This document shows, in pieces, positions 17,317 to 28,673 of a stretch of DNA of 64,000 bases. The number at the start of each line of letters is the position of its first letter. Within the stretch, counting starts at the first letter, position 1. The stretch covers positions 186,001 through 250,000 of the forward strand of contig NZ_BCVZ01000004.1 in NCBI RefSeq assembly GCF_001592005.1, read 5' to 3'. The translations under genes were made by a program, and so were the position numbers. The stretch comes from Bacillus sonorensis NBRC 101234 = KCTC 13918. GTDB taxonomy: Bacteria; Bacillota; Bacilli; Bacillales; Bacillaceae. The notes beneath the pieces were generated by a model. That model saw only the letters and a program-made list of their open reading frames with translations, did not search any database and had not been told where the DNA came from.

Positions 17317-19098
17317 TCAAATTTGGCCAGCATCTTGCTTTTTTCTTGGAATATAAAACGTAAAGGTCGTACCTTCGTTCAGCCTGCTGTGAACCGTAAT
17401 CGAACCGTTATGGGCATCGACAATATTCTTGACGATGGCAAGGCCGAGGCCTGTTCCGCCTTTCCCTCTCGTTCTCGCTTTATCAGCTTTATAAAAGCGC
17501 TCAAAGATAAACGGCAGATCTTCCTCGGGGATCCCGCTGCCCGAATCTTTCACCGCGATTTTCAAGCCGTTTTCGACAGACTGCACATCGATATGGACAG
17601 TGCCTTTTGCATTGGTATGGCGGATGGCGTTGTCAATTAAGTTTGTCAGCACCTGCTCCATTTTATCCGAATCAAACACAAATTGGTCTTCATGTAGATC
17701 CAGATGGTTGGTAAGGCTGATATCTTTATCGCCGGCCACTCCGTAGAACTTTCTGAACACCCTTTCGAAAAACTCCTTGAGCTCGACTCTTTCAACATTT
17801 AATGAAATATGTCCGGCTTCCATTCTGGCAAGATCGAGCAGATCGTTGACCAATCGTCCCATTCTCAATGATTCGTCATAAATCACCTGGGCGATTTCCT
17901 TTTTCTCTTCCTCAGAACTTGCGATATCATCCACTATGGCTTCGCTGTAGCCTTGAAGCATCGAAATCGGGGTTCTCAGCTCATGGCTGACATTGGCGAT
18001 AAAATCTTTCCTCAGCTTATCAAGCCGCCTTTCCTCCGTCATATCCCTCAAGACGGCGACCGCTCCGCGTACATGGGACTGATTGTAAAGCGGACTCATT
18101 AACAGCACCCAGGATCTGCCCTGCAGCGTCATTTCAATCATCTGCTCTTTTTCCGTGCTGACGGTGTTTTGGAACAGCTCCCGCGCTTCCGGGGGCAGTT
18201 CATTCCCCTCTTTGACATTCATGTTCTGCTCGTAATACCATGCCTGCAAAAAACGTTCCGCCGGAGGGTTTGTCACCAGGATCGTTCCATCGATATTGAT
18301 GGTGATCACTCCGTCCGCCATACTGCTTAAAATATTCGACAGATGCTCTTTTTCCTGATTAAGGGCTGTAATGTGGAATTTCAGCTGCCGCCCCATTTGG
18401 TTAAAAGCGATGGCCAATTCCCCGATTTCATCCTGTGTTAAAATCGGGATTTTTGTGTCAAATTTGCCTTTCGCCAAGTCCTGCGCCCCTTCCCGCATTT
18501 TTCTGAGCGGGTAGGTGATCCGGCTTGACAGGAAGAAAGCGAAGATCGTCGTTAAAACGATGGCGATCGCAGCAGCAAAAAGGATATACCTTGTCGTATG
18601 CTCTGTCGTATCCTTGACGGCGAGAAGCGACTGGGAAAGAAAAACCATTCCCTCATCCTTCCCGTTTCCATAAGGAACACCGACAATCAGCTGATCGTTC
18701 TTCTGGTTGTTCAGGGACATCCTTTTTTGCACCTTTTCATGATTGGCGAGCGCGCGGTTTAAATCGGAATCGCGCTTGATTTCTTTTAAGGTAATGGAAG
18801 ACAGCTTTTTATCCTGATTCGGCGAATACCAATATTCCTGTTCATTTTTCACGATTGCGATGGCGGTCATCTCGTCCGCCAGCTCCCAGGTGATCGACCT
18901 GGCCACTTTTTGATCTTCATGGTTGTCAATAATGACGGCCACCTTGTTGGCAAGCTTCGTCAAATCAGCCTCTGCTTCCTGGACATGATAGTTCTCGATA
19001 AATTCAAGCAGAAAAAACGTTAAAATAATCAAGACGAGTGAAACTAAGAGAAGAATGGTAAACCATAGTTTACCAACGACGCTCTTCCAAAACTTCAT
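17317..19098 (-). CDS. resE: Sensor histidine kinase ResE
   Basis: Kinase of the ResDE system that activates anaerobic and nitrate/nitric-oxide-responsive respiration genes. It has 593 residues: transmembrane helices near 10-32 and 170-192 around an extracytoplasmic region, a HAMP domain, a PAS domain ([23 protein letters not shown]), HisKA ([23 protein letters not shown]) and HATPase_c ([23 protein letters not shown]). The stop-start overlap with resD is 4 nt. It is the last gene of resABCDE. Confidence 0.95.
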   Translation of the reverse strand: MKFWKSVVGKLWFTILLLVSLVLIILTFFLLEFIENYHVQEAEADLTKLANKVAVIIDNHEDQKVARSITWELADEMTAIAIVKNEQEYWYSPNQDKKLSSITLKEIKRDSDLNRALANHEKVQKRMSLNNQKNDQLIVGVPYGNGKDEGMVFLSQSLLAVKDTTEHTTRYILFAAAIAIVLTTIFAFFLSSRITYPLRKMREGAQDLAKGKFDTKIPILTQDEIGELAIAFNQMGRQLKFHITALNQEKEHLSNILSSMADGVITINIDGTILVTNPPAERFLQAWYYEQNMNVKEGNELPPEARELFQNTVSTEKEQMIEMTLQGRSWVLLMSPLYNQSHVRGAVAVLRDMTEERRLDKLRKDFIANVSHELRTPISMLQGYSEAIVDDIASSEEEKKEIAQVIYDESLRMGRLVNDLLDLARMEAGHISLNVERVELKEFFERVFRKFYGVAGDKDISLTNHLDLHEDQFVFDSDKMEQVLTNLIDNAIRHTNAKGTVHIDVQSVENGLKIAVKDSGSGIPEEDLPFIFERFYKADKARTRGKGGTGLGLAIVKNIVDAHNGSITVHSRLNEGTTFTFYIPRKKQDAGQI

Positions 19099-19817
19099 TC
19101 GTTTCCGACCTCAAATTTGTAACCGACACCCCACACTGTCACGATTTTTTTCGCCGCTTTCGGAGAGACTTTGTTCAGTTTTTCACGTAAACGTTTGACA
19201 TGAGTGTCGACCGTTCTTAAATCCCCGAAAAACTCATACTGCCAAACTTCCTTCAACAGCTTTTCGCGATCGTATACTTTGTCAGGCGTTTTAGCCAAAA
19301 AGTACAAAAGTTCATATTCCTTCGGCGTCAGGCTGACTTCTGTTCCGTCCGCCATGACCCGGTGGGCGTCGTGATCAATTGATAAATGAGAAAAGACAAG
19401 TACATTTTTTGCCGTTGTATCCGTATTGAGATAAGAGGTTTGCGATGATCTTCTTAAGAGCGCTTTGACTCTTAGCACGACTTCCCGCGGGCTGAAAGGT
19501 TTCACTATGTAGTCGTCTGTACCGACTTCAAATCCCTGCACCCGGTTCGCTTCTTCCCCTTTCGCCGTCAGCATGATGATCGGCGTTGCTTTTTTATCCC
19601 GTATCTGTCTGCACACTTCGATGCCATCAGTTCCCGGCATCATCAAATCAAGCAAGATTAAATCATAGTCATGGCCAAGAGCTTTATCGATGGCTTCATC
19701 TCCGTTCTCGGCTTCTTCAATTTTGTAATTTTCTCTTTCAAGATACATTTTTAATAGACGTCTGATTCTTGCCTCGTCATCTACTACTAATATTTTTGTC
19801 TCTTTTGTCTGTTCCAT
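19095..19817 (-). CDS. resD: Response regulator ResD
   Basis: An OmpR-family regulator of 240 residues, identical in length to B. subtilis ResD. Asp57 in the [10 protein letters not shown] stretch is the phospho-acceptor, and the C-terminal winged helix is complete ([13 protein letters not shown]...[13 protein letters not shown]). The start (MEQTKETK) follows AGGAGG; the 21 extra upstream residues of the open frame are not used. Phospho-ResD activates resABCDE itself, ctaA, fnr, nasDE and hmp in B. subtilis. Confidence 0.96.
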   Translation of the reverse strand: MEQTKETKILVVDDEARIRRLLKMYLERENYKIEEAENGDEAIDKALGHDYDLILLDLMMPGTDGIEVCRQIRDKKATPIIMLTAKGEEANRVQGFEVGTDDYIVKPFSPREVVLRVKALLRRSSQTSYLNTDTTAKNVLVFSHLSIDHDAHRVMADGTEVSLTPKEYELLYFLAKTPDKVYDREKLLKEVWQYEFFGDLRTVDTHVKRLREKLNKVSPKAAKKIVTVWGVGYKFEVGNE

Positions 19818-19962
19818 CGTAAACCTCCTGAAATTGAATCTTCTTACATTCATTTTATTAGAAAAGCTGTTGTAATCCAAGTGAGATTTACTCTTCCCCT
19901 TATTTTTCCATCCTTGGAGATCCGGCAGGTCCAGGCAAGGCCTGAACCTCCTTCCCCCGGGG

Positions 19963-21138
19963 TCAGGCGTAGGAATGCAGTCCTGCGATCACAAGGTTTA
20001 CAAAGATAAGATTAAACATAATGATGGCAAAACCGATGACGGCGAGCCAGGCCGATTTTTCTCCGTGCCAGCCCCGCGAAAGCCTGAGATGCAAATAGGC
20101 GGCATAAAACAGAAACGTAATCAGCGCCCACACCTCTTTCGGGTCCCAGCCCCAGAATCTGGTCCAGGCCAGCTGCGCCCATATCATCGCAAAAATAAGC
20201 GCCCCCAACGTGAAAACCGGAAAGCCGATCGATACGGACCGATAGCCGATTTCATCGACAAGATCGAGATTGACGTTTTTCGCCAGCGGCTGAAGGAGCG
20301 CGCTGATGCGTTTTCGCACGATCAGCCTGATGGCCCCGTACAGCAGGACTCCCACGGCGAACGACCAAAGCACGGTGTTCAGCTTCCGGCCCGAGAATAT
20401 CGGCGGAACATCAACAACCGGCTCCATCTTCCCCTCTGTCAAAAGCTCTCCTTTGTTCGGCCCGATTAAAGCAGGAAGCTCATAGACCATGACCTCTTCC
20501 TGATTGCTTTTATTCACCCACTTAAATTCCGCTTCATAACCGGCGATTCTGAATGCGGTGGTCACAATGATAAACGCCAGCGTGGTCACAAGCATAAACA
20601 TCACAACTTCCAGCCAAAACGTTTTTTTGCCGGGTTTCGACTGATCCACATGCTTGAGCAGAAAGATCACGCCGGCGACGAAGCTGATCGCGAGAATCGC
20701 CTGACCGAGCGCTGCCGTTATCACGTGGATATGCAGCCAATTGCTTTGCAGCGACGGGATCAGCGGTGTGATATCGGTCGGGAACATGCTGGCGTATGCG
20801 ATTAATAGCAGCACGACAGGCAGCGTAAACAACCCCAAAGCGGACAGCCTGTAAATAAAATAGATGAAGATGAACGCCAGCACGAGCATCATGCTGAAAG
20901 CCGTTGTAAATTCAAAGAGGTTGCTGACCGGAGCATGTCCGGACGCGATCCATCTCGTGATAAAATACCCGAGCTGGCACACAAATCCGCAGATCGTAAT
21001 AAAGACGGCGATTGACGCCCATCGGTTCTTCTTTTTATGCGCCGATGTCTTACTTCTGATTGAGCCGCCAAAAAAGAAGACCGCTGCCAGATACAAAAGA
21101 AAAGCCGCGTACAATAAATTTCCGCTGAGCTCTGCCAT
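19963..21138 (-). CDS. resC: Cytochrome c biogenesis protein ResC (CcsA-type)
   Basis: A 391-residue polytopic membrane protein that, with ResB, exports heme and attaches it to c-type apocytochromes. The tryptophan-rich WWD-type motif is present ([19 protein letters not shown]), with conserved His residues in flanking helices ([23 protein letters not shown]). It starts 12 bases downstream of the resB stop. The gap to resD (19818-19962) holds no gene. Confidence 0.93.
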   Translation of the reverse strand: MAELSGNLLYAAFLLYLAAVFFFGGSIRSKTSAHKKKNRWASIAVFITICGFVCQLGYFITRWIASGHAPVSNLFEFTTAFSMMLVLAFIFIYFIYRLSALGLFTLPVVLLLIAYASMFPTDITPLIPSLQSNWLHIHVITAALGQAILAISFVAGVIFLLKHVDQSKPGKKTFWLEVVMFMLVTTLAFIIVTTAFRIAGYEAEFKWVNKSNQEEVMVYELPALIGPNKGELLTEGKMEPVVDVPPIFSGRKLNTVLWSFAVGVLLYGAIRLIVRKRISALLQPLAKNVNLDLVDEIGYRSVSIGFPVFTLGALIFAMIWAQLAWTRFWGWDPKEVWALITFLFYAAYLHLRLSRGWHGEKSAWLAVIGFAIIMFNLIFVNLVIAGLHSYA

Positions 21139-21150
21139 GAAAACCCCTCC

Positions 21151-22794
21151 CTATGCTGGCTGTTTATTTTTTTCTTTGAACAGTTCTTTTTGATCGGCCG
21201 GTTCGGATATCCCCGTATCCTCAAGCACGGCCTGCAGGTCTTTTTTCAATCCGTACCAGTTTTTATTCGTATGGCCGGCGACAAGCACGTGCCCGTCAGC
21301 TGACCGCAGCCAAATCCGTCTGTGGTGCCAGTACATTCCTTGAATGACTCCGATCATAAAGATGGCGCCGCCGAGCATCAGCACCCACAGCGTCAAATCT
21401 TTTCTGACCGTCAGGCCCGACAGATTCTTTGTTTCAACATGATCAAATTTCATTTTATATTTGTTATCGTCAGAGCCTTCAATCGTTTCCTGAATCGCCA
21501 CAAAGCTTTTTTCCCCCTTTGGCTTGTCAGGAGCGGTAATCTGAAAGACAAAAGCCGGATTGTTCGGGTTTCTTGTTTTCGTGCTCGGCTCTCCGTCTTC
21601 ATTAAAATAAAAATCCGGCAGATAGCTTGCAAGGTGCACCTTGTAACCGTTGCCAAGATCATAGTCCGGCTTCGGATCGAAAAGGTCAATCGACACCTTC
21701 CCGAACGATTTCCCCGTGTCCTTTTCGATTAGCTGAAACACCATTTTGCTGAGCTCGCCTTCCTTGTAGGTGAGCTGATAAAGGGTATAGGAACCGAATT
21801 TCATCGGCTCATTGACTCTGATTTTGCCGTCTTTCACCTTTTTTAATTCAGGTGATTCGCCCGGCAGGCTGTTATCTTTTCTTTCATACAGCTCGACATC
21901 GGTTTGAAACGATTTGGCGACCATCCCGTTTCCCGCTTTGTTGATGGCCTCTGAAAATACCTTTTTCTCATTTTCACTGTCGTACATTTCCTTCGTAAAC
22001 CGATTATTTTTTAAATAGTAATGCCCGTCCGTCCCCGGGATCGGAACTGTTTCCCCATCCCTGATCCAAAGGGATTCATCAACGTACATGCCGGGAACGA
22101 AGCGGAGCATGACGCCGATCAGGAAAATGATCAGTCCGATATGGTTGACATATGGCCCCCATCTTGAAAAACGGCCTTTTTCAGCAAACAGATTGCCGTT
22201 TTCTTCTTTTACGCGGTACCGCTTTTTTTGCAATTTCTCGATGATTTGCATTCTCACATTGTCGGAAAGCTCTGTTTCCGTCCGGCTGAACAGCCTCTGC
22301 CTCTCCATAAAATTCGGGTTTCGGGTGATCCCCTGTTTTTTCAATGCCCTGTATAAAGGCACAACCCGGTCAAGGCTGCAAATCACCAGTGACACGCCGA
22401 TTGAAGCGATCAAAATAATAAACCACCAGGAACCGTAAAGATTATGAAAACCAAGAGTATAATAGATTTGTCCCATCAGTCCGTATTGTTCTTTATAATA
22501 TGTATCAGCCTGCGCTCCTGGCGGCAAAAACATTTCCTGTGGAAAAACTGTCCCGAGAGCCGAAACCGCCAAGGTGATGACGATCAGCCAGACGCCTACC
22601 TTCACAGACGAGAAGAAGTTCCAGATTTTATCGACAATCGTTTTATTATATGTTTGTGAGCGCCTCGCGCTTCCGTCATACCGCATGTCAAGGAGCTTTG
22701 CCCCCTGTTCCTGCAGCGGCTTTCCGCAGGATTCGCACAAGACGGTTCCTAGCGGATTTACGTGCCCGCACTCGCATTTGATTTCTTTCATCAT
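21151..22794 (-). CDS. resB: Cytochrome c biogenesis protein ResB
   Basis: A 547-residue membrane protein of the ResB/Ccs1 family, partner of ResC in heme delivery to apocytochrome c. An N-terminal zinc-ribbon-like pair of CxxC motifs ([18 protein letters not shown]) precedes transmembrane helices around 70, 125 and 215. A large extracytoplasmic domain follows, then a last helix near 475. The ATG overlaps the resA stop (ATGA), so the genes are translationally coupled. Two adjacent ATG codons are possible starts. Confidence 0.93.
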   Translation of the reverse strand: MMKEIKCECGHVNPLGTVLCESCGKPLQEQGAKLLDMRYDGSARRSQTYNKTIVDKIWNFFSSVKVGVWLIVITLAVSALGTVFPQEMFLPPGAQADTYYKEQYGLMGQIYYTLGFHNLYGSWWFIILIASIGVSLVICSLDRVVPLYRALKKQGITRNPNFMERQRLFSRTETELSDNVRMQIIEKLQKKRYRVKEENGNLFAEKGRFSRWGPYVNHIGLIIFLIGVMLRFVPGMYVDESLWIRDGETVPIPGTDGHYYLKNNRFTKEMYDSENEKKVFSEAINKAGNGMVAKSFQTDVELYERKDNSLPGESPELKKVKDGKIRVNEPMKFGSYTLYQLTYKEGELSKMVFQLIEKDTGKSFGKVSIDLFDPKPDYDLGNGYKVHLASYLPDFYFNEDGEPSTKTRNPNNPAFVFQITAPDKPKGEKSFVAIQETIEGSDDNKYKMKFDHVETKNLSGLTVRKDLTLWVLMLGGAIFMIGVIQGMYWHHRRIWLRSADGHVLVAGHTNKNWYGLKKDLQAVLEDTGISEPADQKELFKEKNKQPA

Positions 22795-23324
22795 GAAGAC
22801 CCCTCAGGTTTTATCATATTCATATAATCATGAATCATACGCTCGGTCATGGTGCCTGTCACGACCTTGACAATCTTGCCTTCAGAGTTAATCAGAAACG
22901 TAGTCGGAAGCGGTGTGACGTCATAAGCTTCCAACACTTGCCTGTCCTTATCAAGCACGACCGGAAAATTAACGCCGTAGTCCTTCATAAAGTTTCGGAC
23001 GGCGAGGTTTGATTCCCCGACGTTTACTGCAACGATTTCCACCCCTTGATTCTTGAATTTCTTATATTGGTTCGCCATATAAGGAAATTCTTTTTTGCAC
23101 GGTTCACACCATGTGCCCCAAAAGTTTAAAAATATCCCTTTGCCTTTTAAATCGTCCAGTTTGAGACGGTTGCCGCCAACATCCTCAAGCGAAAAATTGG
23201 GAGCCTGATCTCCCTCCGCGACTTGCTCTTTGTCTTGGAATACAGCGCTGTAAAGTGTATAGCCGAGCGCAGCCAGCAAAACAAGGAGAATGCCTGTCCG
23301 AATGTAAAAACGCTTTTTCTTCAT
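22791..23324 (-). CDS. resA: Thiol-disulfide oxidoreductase ResA
   Basis: A membrane-anchored thioredoxin-fold protein of 177 residues that reduces the haem-binding cysteines of apocytochrome c. It has one N-terminal helix ([19 protein letters not shown]), the active site WCEPC with the ResA-specific Glu-Pro, and the cis-Pro loop (PLPTTFLI). The start ([11 protein letters not shown]) follows GAGGGGGCGG; five in-frame residues upstream are dropped. It is the first gene of the res operon. Confidence 0.95.
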   Translation of the reverse strand: MKKKRFYIRTGILLVLLAALGYTLYSAVFQDKEQVAEGDQAPNFSLEDVGGNRLKLDDLKGKGIFLNFWGTWCEPCKKEFPYMANQYKKFKNQGVEIVAVNVGESNLAVRNFMKDYGVNFPVVLDKDRQVLEAYDVTPLPTTFLINSEGKIVKVVTGTMTERMIHDYMNMIKPEGSS

Positions 23325-23355
23325 AATCCGCCCCCTCATTTAGACACTCAGTATC

Positions 23356-23361
23356 ATTATA
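23356..23361 (-). promoter_or_regulatory. -10 element of the res operon promoter
   Basis: A perfect TATAAT on the minus strand about 30 bases before resA. No acceptable -35 lies 16-18 bases upstream, which fits a promoter needing activation by phospho-ResD, as known in B. subtilis. Confidence 0.45.
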
Positions 23362-23402
23362 GCATCTTCGAACTCATCCTTTTTTGAAGGTTGTGTGAAA
23401 AT

Positions 23403-24137
23403 TTAGAAAGCGTGTTTCCCGTGTTCTGCCATCGCCCGCAGACGTTTCACCTCATGCGGCGTCAGCTCTCTCTTTTCCCCCGTTTTTAAGCCTTGCAGGT
23501 TTAAAAAAGCATATTTTTCCCTTTTCAATTTCAGCACTTGATGGCCGATCGCTTCAAACATTCTCCGCACTTGGCGGTTGCGCCCCTCATGAATCGTGAT
23601 TTGGACGATGCTTGTCTGTTTTTTCTTGTCGAGCGACAGCAGCTTGACCTTTGCAGGGGCGGTTTTGCCTTCTTCAAGCCGTATGCCGCGCTCCAGTTTT
23701 TTGAGGTTTTCCTTTGCAGGAATTCCTTTTAACTTTGCCACATATGTTTTATCGATCTCATATTTCGGATGCATCAGCTTGTTGGCAAAATCGCCGTCAT
23801 TCGTTAAAAGGAGCAGCCCGCTCGTTTCATAATCAAGCCGGCCGATCGGATAGATTCGCTGCGGGATCTCTTGAAAAAAGTCGGTCACCGCTTTCCGCCC
23901 TTTATCATCTTTGACAGCTGAAATAACGCCTCTCGGCTTATAAAAGAGGAAATAAACGGGTTCTTCGCTTTCCAGCTGGATTCCGTTCACCTCGATCCGG
24001 TCAGAGCCTGTCACTTTGACGCCGAGCTCCCTGACCGTTTTGCCGTTGACGGTGACTTTCCCTTCTTTTATCAATTCCTCCGCCTTTCTTCTCGATGCGA
24101 TTCCGGCGTGAGCGATTACTTTCTGAAGTCGTTCCAT
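23403..24137 (-). CDS. rluB: 23S rRNA pseudouridine synthase RluB
   Basis: A 244-residue RsuA/RluB-family enzyme that makes pseudouridine in 23S rRNA. It has an N-terminal S4 RNA-binding domain (RLQKVIAHAGIASRRKAEELI) and a catalytic domain with the conserved Asp in PIGRLDYETSGLLLLTND. The later RNA-contact motif IHEGRNRQVRRMFEAIGH is present. The start (MERLQ) follows GAGGTG; the open frame extends 25 codons upstream without support. It lies between spmB and the res operon, as in B. subtilis. Confidence 0.94.
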   Translation of the reverse strand: MERLQKVIAHAGIASRRKAEELIKEGKVTVNGKTVRELGVKVTGSDRIEVNGIQLESEEPVYFLFYKPRGVISAVKDDKGRKAVTDFFQEIPQRIYPIGRLDYETSGLLLLTNDGDFANKLMHPKYEIDKTYVAKLKGIPAKENLKKLERGIRLEEGKTAPAKVKLLSLDKKKQTSIVQITIHEGRNRQVRRMFEAIGHQVLKLKREKYAFLNLQGLKTGEKRELTPHEVKRLRAMAEHGKHAF

Positions 24138-24284
24138 ATCTTTCACCTCATGTATTATCTTACTTTTTTCCAAACGAACAAACAAGCATACCTTTTGTAC
24201 AGGCAGCAGCATGTCTTAAAAAACGGAACTTCGCCCTTAAATGTATCCTTTCTGACGCAAAAAGTAAAACAGTTTTGCATGAAA

Positions 24285-24310
24285 AGCAAAAAAGCGCCCT
24301 TCAGGCGCTT
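24285..24310 (-). terminator. Terminator that contains the spmB stop codon
   Basis: On the minus strand AAGCGCC pairs with GGCGCTT around a 5-nt loop, followed by TTTTTT. The TGA stop of spmB lies in the loop. Confidence 0.8.
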
Positions 24311-24837
24311 CCAAACAGTAATGTCACAATGATAACAGATGCGATGATCCCCGCTAAATCGGCAAGCAGTCCCACTTTTAAAGCATCCCCCATTTTTTTG
24401 ATTCCAACCGCGCCAAAATAGACGGTCAGGACGTAAAGAGTCGTGTCAGTCGATCCCTGCATGACGGCAGCAAGCCGGCCGATAAAGGAATCCGGTCCGT
24501 AAACAGCAATCAAATCGGTAGTCATGCCGAGCGCGGCCGTCCCTGAAATCGGCCTGATCAACGCAAGGGGCACGACTTCCGTCGGGATTCCGATGGCTGA
24601 AAAAACGGGCTTCAGCTGATCCATAAAAAAATCCATCGCTCCGGATGCCCGGAAGACCGTGATCGCAACAAGCATTCCGACCAGATAAGGGATGATGGAA
24701 AACGCAATCTGGATTCCTTCTTTCCCCCCCTCGACAAAGGCCTCGTAGGTCGGAACCTTTTTTAATGTGCCGTATAAAAGAATTGAGGCTATAATAAACG
24801 GAATAAGGGCCAAAGAAAGCCAGTTGATGAATTCCAA
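24301..24837 (-). CDS. spmB: Spore maturation protein SpmB
   Basis: A 178-residue polytopic membrane protein of the nucleoside-recognition/gate superfamily, needed with SpmA for dehydration of the spore core. The start is TTG (24835-24837) after AAGAAGGGGTG, giving exactly the B. subtilis length; the longer frame overlapping spmA is not supported. The stop codon lies in the operon terminator. It is the third gene of dacB-spmA-spmB. Confidence 0.92.
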   Translation of the reverse strand: MEFINWLSLALIPFIIASILLYGTLKKVPTYEAFVEGGKEGIQIAFSIIPYLVGMLVAITVFRASGAMDFFMDQLKPVFSAIGIPTEVVPLALIRPISGTAALGMTTDLIAVYGPDSFIGRLAAVMQGSTDTTLYVLTVYFGAVGIKKMGDALKVGLLADLAGIIASVIIVTLLFGSA

Positions 24838-24841
24838 ATGC

Positions 24842-25432
24842 TCACCCCTTCTTCTTTTTTCTGCGGTAATAAAAATATCTGTCAATGATGATGGCGAAAA
24901 TGCCTGAAATCAGCGTAGCTAAAATCGTCGGCCCGACGATATCTGTCGGCGATTTCGCATCATACGTCATCCTCACGGCGATTACCGTTGTCGGGATAAG
25001 CGTGATGCTTGACGTATTGACCGCTAAAAAGGTAATCATTGAACGGCTTGCCTCGGCCCGGTTTTGATTGAGCGACTTCATTTGTTCCATCGCTTTAATG
25101 CCGAGCGGTGTCGCCGCGTTTCCAAGCCCGAAAAAATTGGCCATGAGATTGGATAAAATATAACCCATCGCCGGATGATCAGGGGGAATCTCCGGAAAAA
25201 GCTTCGAAATGAACGGCCGGCACAAGCGGCTGAATTTGTCCAAAAGCCCGGACTGTTCGGCGATTTTCATCAATCCAAGCCAAAACACAAGAACGCTCAT
25301 TAATCCGATCGCTATCGTAACCGCTTCTTTCGCCCCGTTAAAGACAGCCTCGTTGACGTCCTGAACCGTTCCGTTAAAAAGCGCGAAAACAAGGCCTATC
25401 ACGGTTAAGCCCACCCAGATTATATTGACCAT
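24842..25432 (-). CDS. spmA: Spore maturation protein SpmA
   Basis: A 196-residue membrane protein, the same length as B. subtilis SpmA, with repeated hydrophobic segments and the gate-domain stretch [20 protein letters not shown]. It acts with SpmB in spore-core dehydration and heat resistance. It overlaps the 3' end of dacB by 13 nt. Confidence 0.94.
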   Translation of the reverse strand: MVNIIWVGLTVIGLVFALFNGTVQDVNEAVFNGAKEAVTIAIGLMSVLVFWLGLMKIAEQSGLLDKFSRLCRPFISKLFPEIPPDHPAMGYILSNLMANFFGLGNAATPLGIKAMEQMKSLNQNRAEASRSMITFLAVNTSSITLIPTTVIAVRMTYDAKSPTDIVGPTILATLISGIFAIIIDRYFYYRRKKKKG

Positions 25433-26571
25433 GCTGCACCGCCTGCGGCTTTCTTAAAGACTGATGTAAAGGTGTCCAAAAACGATTGTTTCGGTTTTTT
25501 GTTCTGCTCGTTCTCATAATAAATGGGCAATTTCGCGATCGTTTCTGTGTCGAGCTTCACATTCATTTCACCGATGATGTCCGGAATCGCCTGTTTGTTT
25601 TTCCGCCAGGATTTCTTCGGCTTGAGCAGCTTTGTTTCGATTCTCACATGATCTTTCTCATCATCATTTAATAAGTATGTGACATCCCTTTTGATGAAAG
25701 CCTTCGTTCCATAAAAGGTATCTTTCAGTTTAGGGATTTCGCCTTTTTTGGCGATGACATAGGTTTTATAGTGGTCATACACATAGTTGAACATCTGGAT
25801 ATGATCGTTCCAATCGTCCGGTGCGTTTATGGTGACGGCGATCAGATTTGTCCCGTCTTTAGATGAGGTGGATACAAGCGTCCGCTTGGCGAGCTTCGTG
25901 TAGCCCGTCTTCCCTCCCGTGCTGTACCGGTAAAGACCCGTCAGGAGCTTATTTTTGTTCTTCCAGAAGCCCTGCATGGTTTCCGCTTTATAATGCTTTG
26001 TCCCGGCGATCTTTTGGTATGTCTTATTTGTCATCGCATATTTGGTCAAAAGCGCCATGTCATATGCGGTTGAATAATGGTCTTTATGATCATCAAGTCC
26101 GTGCGGGTTATGAAAAACGGTGTTTTCCATGCCGAGGTCTGCCGCTTTTTGATTCATCATATAAACGAAGCCTTCACGGCTTCCGCCGACATGTTCGGCA
26201 ATGGCCACCGCCGCGTCATTCCCCGATCTCAACATCAAACCGTATACAAGATCTTTCAGCTTCACTTTTTGTCCGCTTTTCAAATAGATAGAAGACCCTT
26301 CAGTCCTGACCGCCCTGTCGCTGACCGTTACCGTCTCCTCCAATTTTCCCGATTCTATGGCCAAAATGGCTGTCATGATTTTCGTGATGCTTGCAATGCG
26401 CCGTTTTTCATGTTCGTCCTTAGCAAATAAAACCCTTCCTGAGCTTCCATCCATGACAATGGCGCTTTTTGCGCTGACACTGATGGAGGGTTCTGCTTGG
26501 CTGATCTGGTTTGAAGAGAAAAAAAGAGAAAACGTGATAAACATTGCTGCAGCTTGTTTTAGAAAGCGCAT
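25420..26571 (-). CDS. dacB: Sporulation D-alanyl-D-alanine carboxypeptidase DacB (PBP5*)
   Basis: A low-molecular-weight penicillin-binding protein of 383 residues that trims cortex peptide side chains in the mother cell and so controls cortex cross-linking. A signal peptide ([19 protein letters not shown]) precedes the catalytic motifs SITK (active Ser), SGN and KTG. A C-terminal amphipathic region follows. The start (MRFLKQ) is taken at the ATG after the AAGGACGTGAG site. It is the first gene of the spm operon. Confidence 0.94.
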   Translation of the reverse strand: MRFLKQAAAMFITFSLFFSSNQISQAEPSISVSAKSAIVMDGSSGRVLFAKDEHEKRRIASITKIMTAILAIESGKLEETVTVSDRAVRTEGSSIYLKSGQKVKLKDLVYGLMLRSGNDAAVAIAEHVGGSREGFVYMMNQKAADLGMENTVFHNPHGLDDHKDHYSTAYDMALLTKYAMTNKTYQKIAGTKHYKAETMQGFWKNKNKLLTGLYRYSTGGKTGYTKLAKRTLVSTSSKDGTNLIAVTINAPDDWNDHIQMFNYVYDHYKTYVIAKKGEIPKLKDTFYGTKAFIKRDVTYLLNDDEKDHVRIETKLLKPKKSWRKNKQAIPDIIGEMNVKLDTETIAKLPIYYENEQNKKPKQSFLDTFTSVFKKAAGGAAWSI

Positions 26572-26600
26572 TTTCTCACGTCCTTGTTGTGGTTTGTACA

Positions 26601-26628
26601 AGTTTATGCGCTTGTCTTACGGTTATGA
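26601..26628 (-). promoter_or_regulatory. Probable SigE promoter of dacB-spmA-spmB
   Basis: On the minus strand TCATAAC (26622-26628) and CATAAACT (26601-26608) are 13 bases apart, resembling the SigE consensus (KMATATT, CATACAHT). It sits about 30 bases before dacB, which is SigE-dependent in B. subtilis. Confidence 0.5.
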
Positions 26629-26653
26629 ACTTCAATTGTCCAATTTCATAAAA

Positions 26654-26679
26654 AAACTCCCCCAAAAAAGGGGGAGTTT
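26654..26679. terminator. Terminator of ypuI
   Basis: Perfect 10-bp arms AAACTCCCCC (26654-26663) and GGGGGAGTTT (26670-26679) with a T-run on the minus strand. Confidence 0.85.
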
Positions 26680-26730
26680 CGCATTGGCTTTGCAGCGCCG
26701 GCCTCAGGCCGGCACATTTGCCGTCTGTAT

Positions 26731-27219
26731 TTATCTGGATTGAACCATCTTCATCCGATAGTCATTCGCATAGTATTCCAACTCTTCTCTCATCGATTGA
26801 TACCCGGTTTCAAGAGAAGCCATCAAATTCTTTAATGAGGCTGGTGCTGGTTCGTGAAAACGAATGGCATTTCTTCCCGTATAAGCTGCTCTGCTGTCTT
26901 CGTACCACGTATCTTTTTTTGGAGTAAAAAATTCTTCTATACATCGATGATAAATCTGATAGAGCGTCCTTTCGGCTGCAGCGTCCTGAAAAGGCTCCTG
27001 CTGCAGCCTGATGCGGCAGGCTTCAAGTCCTTCTTCACAGTAAACCGCAAGCTTTCTTAAATTGCTGAGGATCTCGCGGTAATAATCCTTTCGCCCTGAC
27101 TCTTCCTGTTCCAGTGATGCCAGCGTTGTTTCATTTAAATAATCGCTTAACGTCTGAACAGACTGTGATAAAAATTCCCGCGCCTGCTCGGTTTGGGCTC
27201 TTGCCATTGAATGTCCCAT
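26731..27219 (-). CDS. ypuI: Conserved protein YpuI (DUF3907)
   Basis: A soluble, mostly helical protein of about 162 residues with no catalytic motif I recognise. Its position between dacB and scpB matches YpuI of B. subtilis. The start is uncertain: ATG at 27217-27219 (MGHSMARAQ) lies 12 bases after GAGGGGAAGG, and the open frame extends eight codons further. The function is unknown. Confidence 0.75.
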   Translation of the reverse strand: MGHSMARAQTEQAREFLSQSVQTLSDYLNETTLASLEQEESGRKDYYREILSNLRKLAVYCEEGLEACRIRLQQEPFQDAAAERTLYQIYHRCIEEFFTPKKDTWYEDSRAAYTGRNAIRFHEPAPASLKNLMASLETGYQSMREELEYYANDYRMKMVQSR

Positions 27220-27334
27220 TGGTGTCGGCAACCTTCCCCTCATTGCTTTGTTACATTCGTATTCTTTGATTTCAGCAAATAAACATAAAAAATACGATAA
27301 TATATATTATCATACTTCAGTCCTTAAGGTGAAT

Positions 27335-27928
27335 CTATTTTATATCTTCAAACGTCTGATTGAAATTCTCGAAGAACAAATCGGCTTCCTCCTGCATCCC
27401 GTCTTCTTCTACGTTTTCAGGCAGAGGCGGCAGCTCCTCAAGCGCCTTTAAGCCAAACTGCTCAAGGAAGGTCTCGGTTGTTCCGTATAAAATCGCCCGC
27501 CCGGGCCCCTCCGCGCGTCCGACCTCGCAAAGAAGCGCTTTTGCCACAAGGCTTTGGAGAATCCGTTCGGATTTGACTCCTCTAATATCTTCCACTTCAG
27601 CTCTTGTAATCGGCTGTTTGTAGGAGACGATCGCCAAAACTTCAAGGGCCGCCTGGGAAAGTCCTTTTGAAGGAGCTTCAATCAATTTTTTTAAATAGAC
27701 GGCAAAGTCTTTTTTGGTTGATAGCATGTAAGTATCCGCGTATTCGACAAGCTCTATGCCTCTGCTTTCGTTCTCATAGCTTTCTTTGACGTCCAGCATA
27801 ATGTCCTGGAGCTCCGTCTCATCGACCTCCAACACGGATAGCAGCTGTTTTTTGGTGAGGCCCTCGTCTCCTGCTGCATACAGCAAGGCTTCAACGATGG
27901 CCTTCCAATTCACGATATCAAGCGTCAT
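27335..27928 (-). CDS. scpB: Chromosome condensation protein ScpB
   Basis: A 197-residue winged-helix kleisin-associated subunit of the SMC-ScpA-ScpB condensin that organises and segregates the chromosome. The core sequence ([22 protein letters not shown]...[28 protein letters not shown]) is characteristic. The start (MTLDIVNW) gives the B. subtilis length; the ATG lies inside the last codons of scpA (11-nt overlap) and follows AGGGAGTG. Confidence 0.95.
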   Translation of the reverse strand: MTLDIVNWKAIVEALLYAAGDEGLTKKQLLSVLEVDETELQDIMLDVKESYENESRGIELVEYADTYMLSTKKDFAVYLKKLIEAPSKGLSQAALEVLAIVSYKQPITRAEVEDIRGVKSERILQSLVAKALLCEVGRAEGPGRAILYGTTETFLEQFGLKALEELPPLPENVEEDGMQEEADLFFENFNQTFEDIK

Positions 27929-28673
27929 GAATCGCTTCACTCCCTGTTATGTAAATATCGGAAAAATTGTGTTCCTGTTCAATGATGATCAGCTGATTTT
28001 TCATCAGCTCCAAAATCGCTATAAACGTCACAACCAAGTGCTGCTTTTGCTTATAAGGGAACAGTTCCATAAAGTGCACTCTTTTCCCTGACGATTTCAA
28101 ACGGTCGACGATCTGGGTCATTCGTTCTTCGATCGGAATCTCCTGTCTGGAAATTCTCGTTTCAGAAGGCCGGCTGATTTTTTTTCGGTTCAGCACCTTT
28201 TGAAACGCGCCGAGCATATCGTATACCGTGACAGAGAGCTTCTGTTCGCTTAATTTGACTTCCTTGGCGTAATCGCTTAAATCGCTTGGCGGCTTGGCAA
28301 AAGATTTTTGCCGTTCTTCTTCGCGCTCTTTTAAAGCCTGTGCCGCGCTTTTATATTTTCTATACTCTATCAATTTTTCAATTAATTCGTCTCTCGGATC
28401 CTCTTCTTCTTCAAGCAGTTCCTCATCAAACAGTTCCTCCTCCTGCTTCGGGAGGAGCATCCGGCTTTTAATGCTGAGGAGGGTGGCAGCCATCACCAAA
28501 TACTCGCTTGCCACATCAAGCTCAAGCTCGCGCATCGTATGCACATATAATAAATATTGCTCGGTTATCTTCGCAACAGGTATGTCATAAATGTCTATTT
28601 CGAGCCGATTGATTAAGTGCAACAGCAGATCTAAAGGTCCTTCAAACGCCTCGATTTTCACCTGATATTCCAT
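27918..28673 (-). CDS. scpA: Chromosome condensation protein ScpA (kleisin)
   Basis: A 251-residue kleisin that bridges the SMC heads. The N-terminal SMC-binding helix ([27 protein letters not shown]) and the acidic central linker ([19 protein letters not shown]) are clear. The start is the ATG eight bases after GGTGAG; two residues upstream are discarded. It is the first gene of the scpA-scpB pair. Confidence 0.95.
   Translation of the reverse strand: MEYQVKIEAFEGPLDLLLHLINRLEIDIYDIPVAKITEQYLLYVHTMRELELDVASEYLVMAATLLSIKSRMLLPKQEEELFDEELLEEEEDPRDELIEKLIEYRKYKSAAQALKEREEERQKSFAKPPSDLSDYAKEVKLSEQKLSVTVYDMLGAFQKVLNRKKISRPSETRISRQEIPIEERMTQIVDRLKSSGKRVHFMELFPYKQKQHLVVTFIAILELMKNQLIIIEQEHNFSDIYITGSEAIHDA

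Noticed and set aside
16923..17333. Minus-strand open frame of 136 codons between the response regulator and resE
   Set aside because: It begins inside the resE 3' end, crosses the hairpin, has no ribosome binding site and shows no family resemblance or protein-like pattern.
19975..20469. Plus-strand open frame of 164 codons opposite resC
   Set aside because: Antisense shadow of a conserved membrane-protein gene; basic, proline-rich translation without motif.
26692..26716. GC-rich inverted repeat GCCGGCC/GGCCGGC after ypuI
   Set aside because: No T-run on either strand and a stronger terminator lies 20 bases further; no reason to call it functional.
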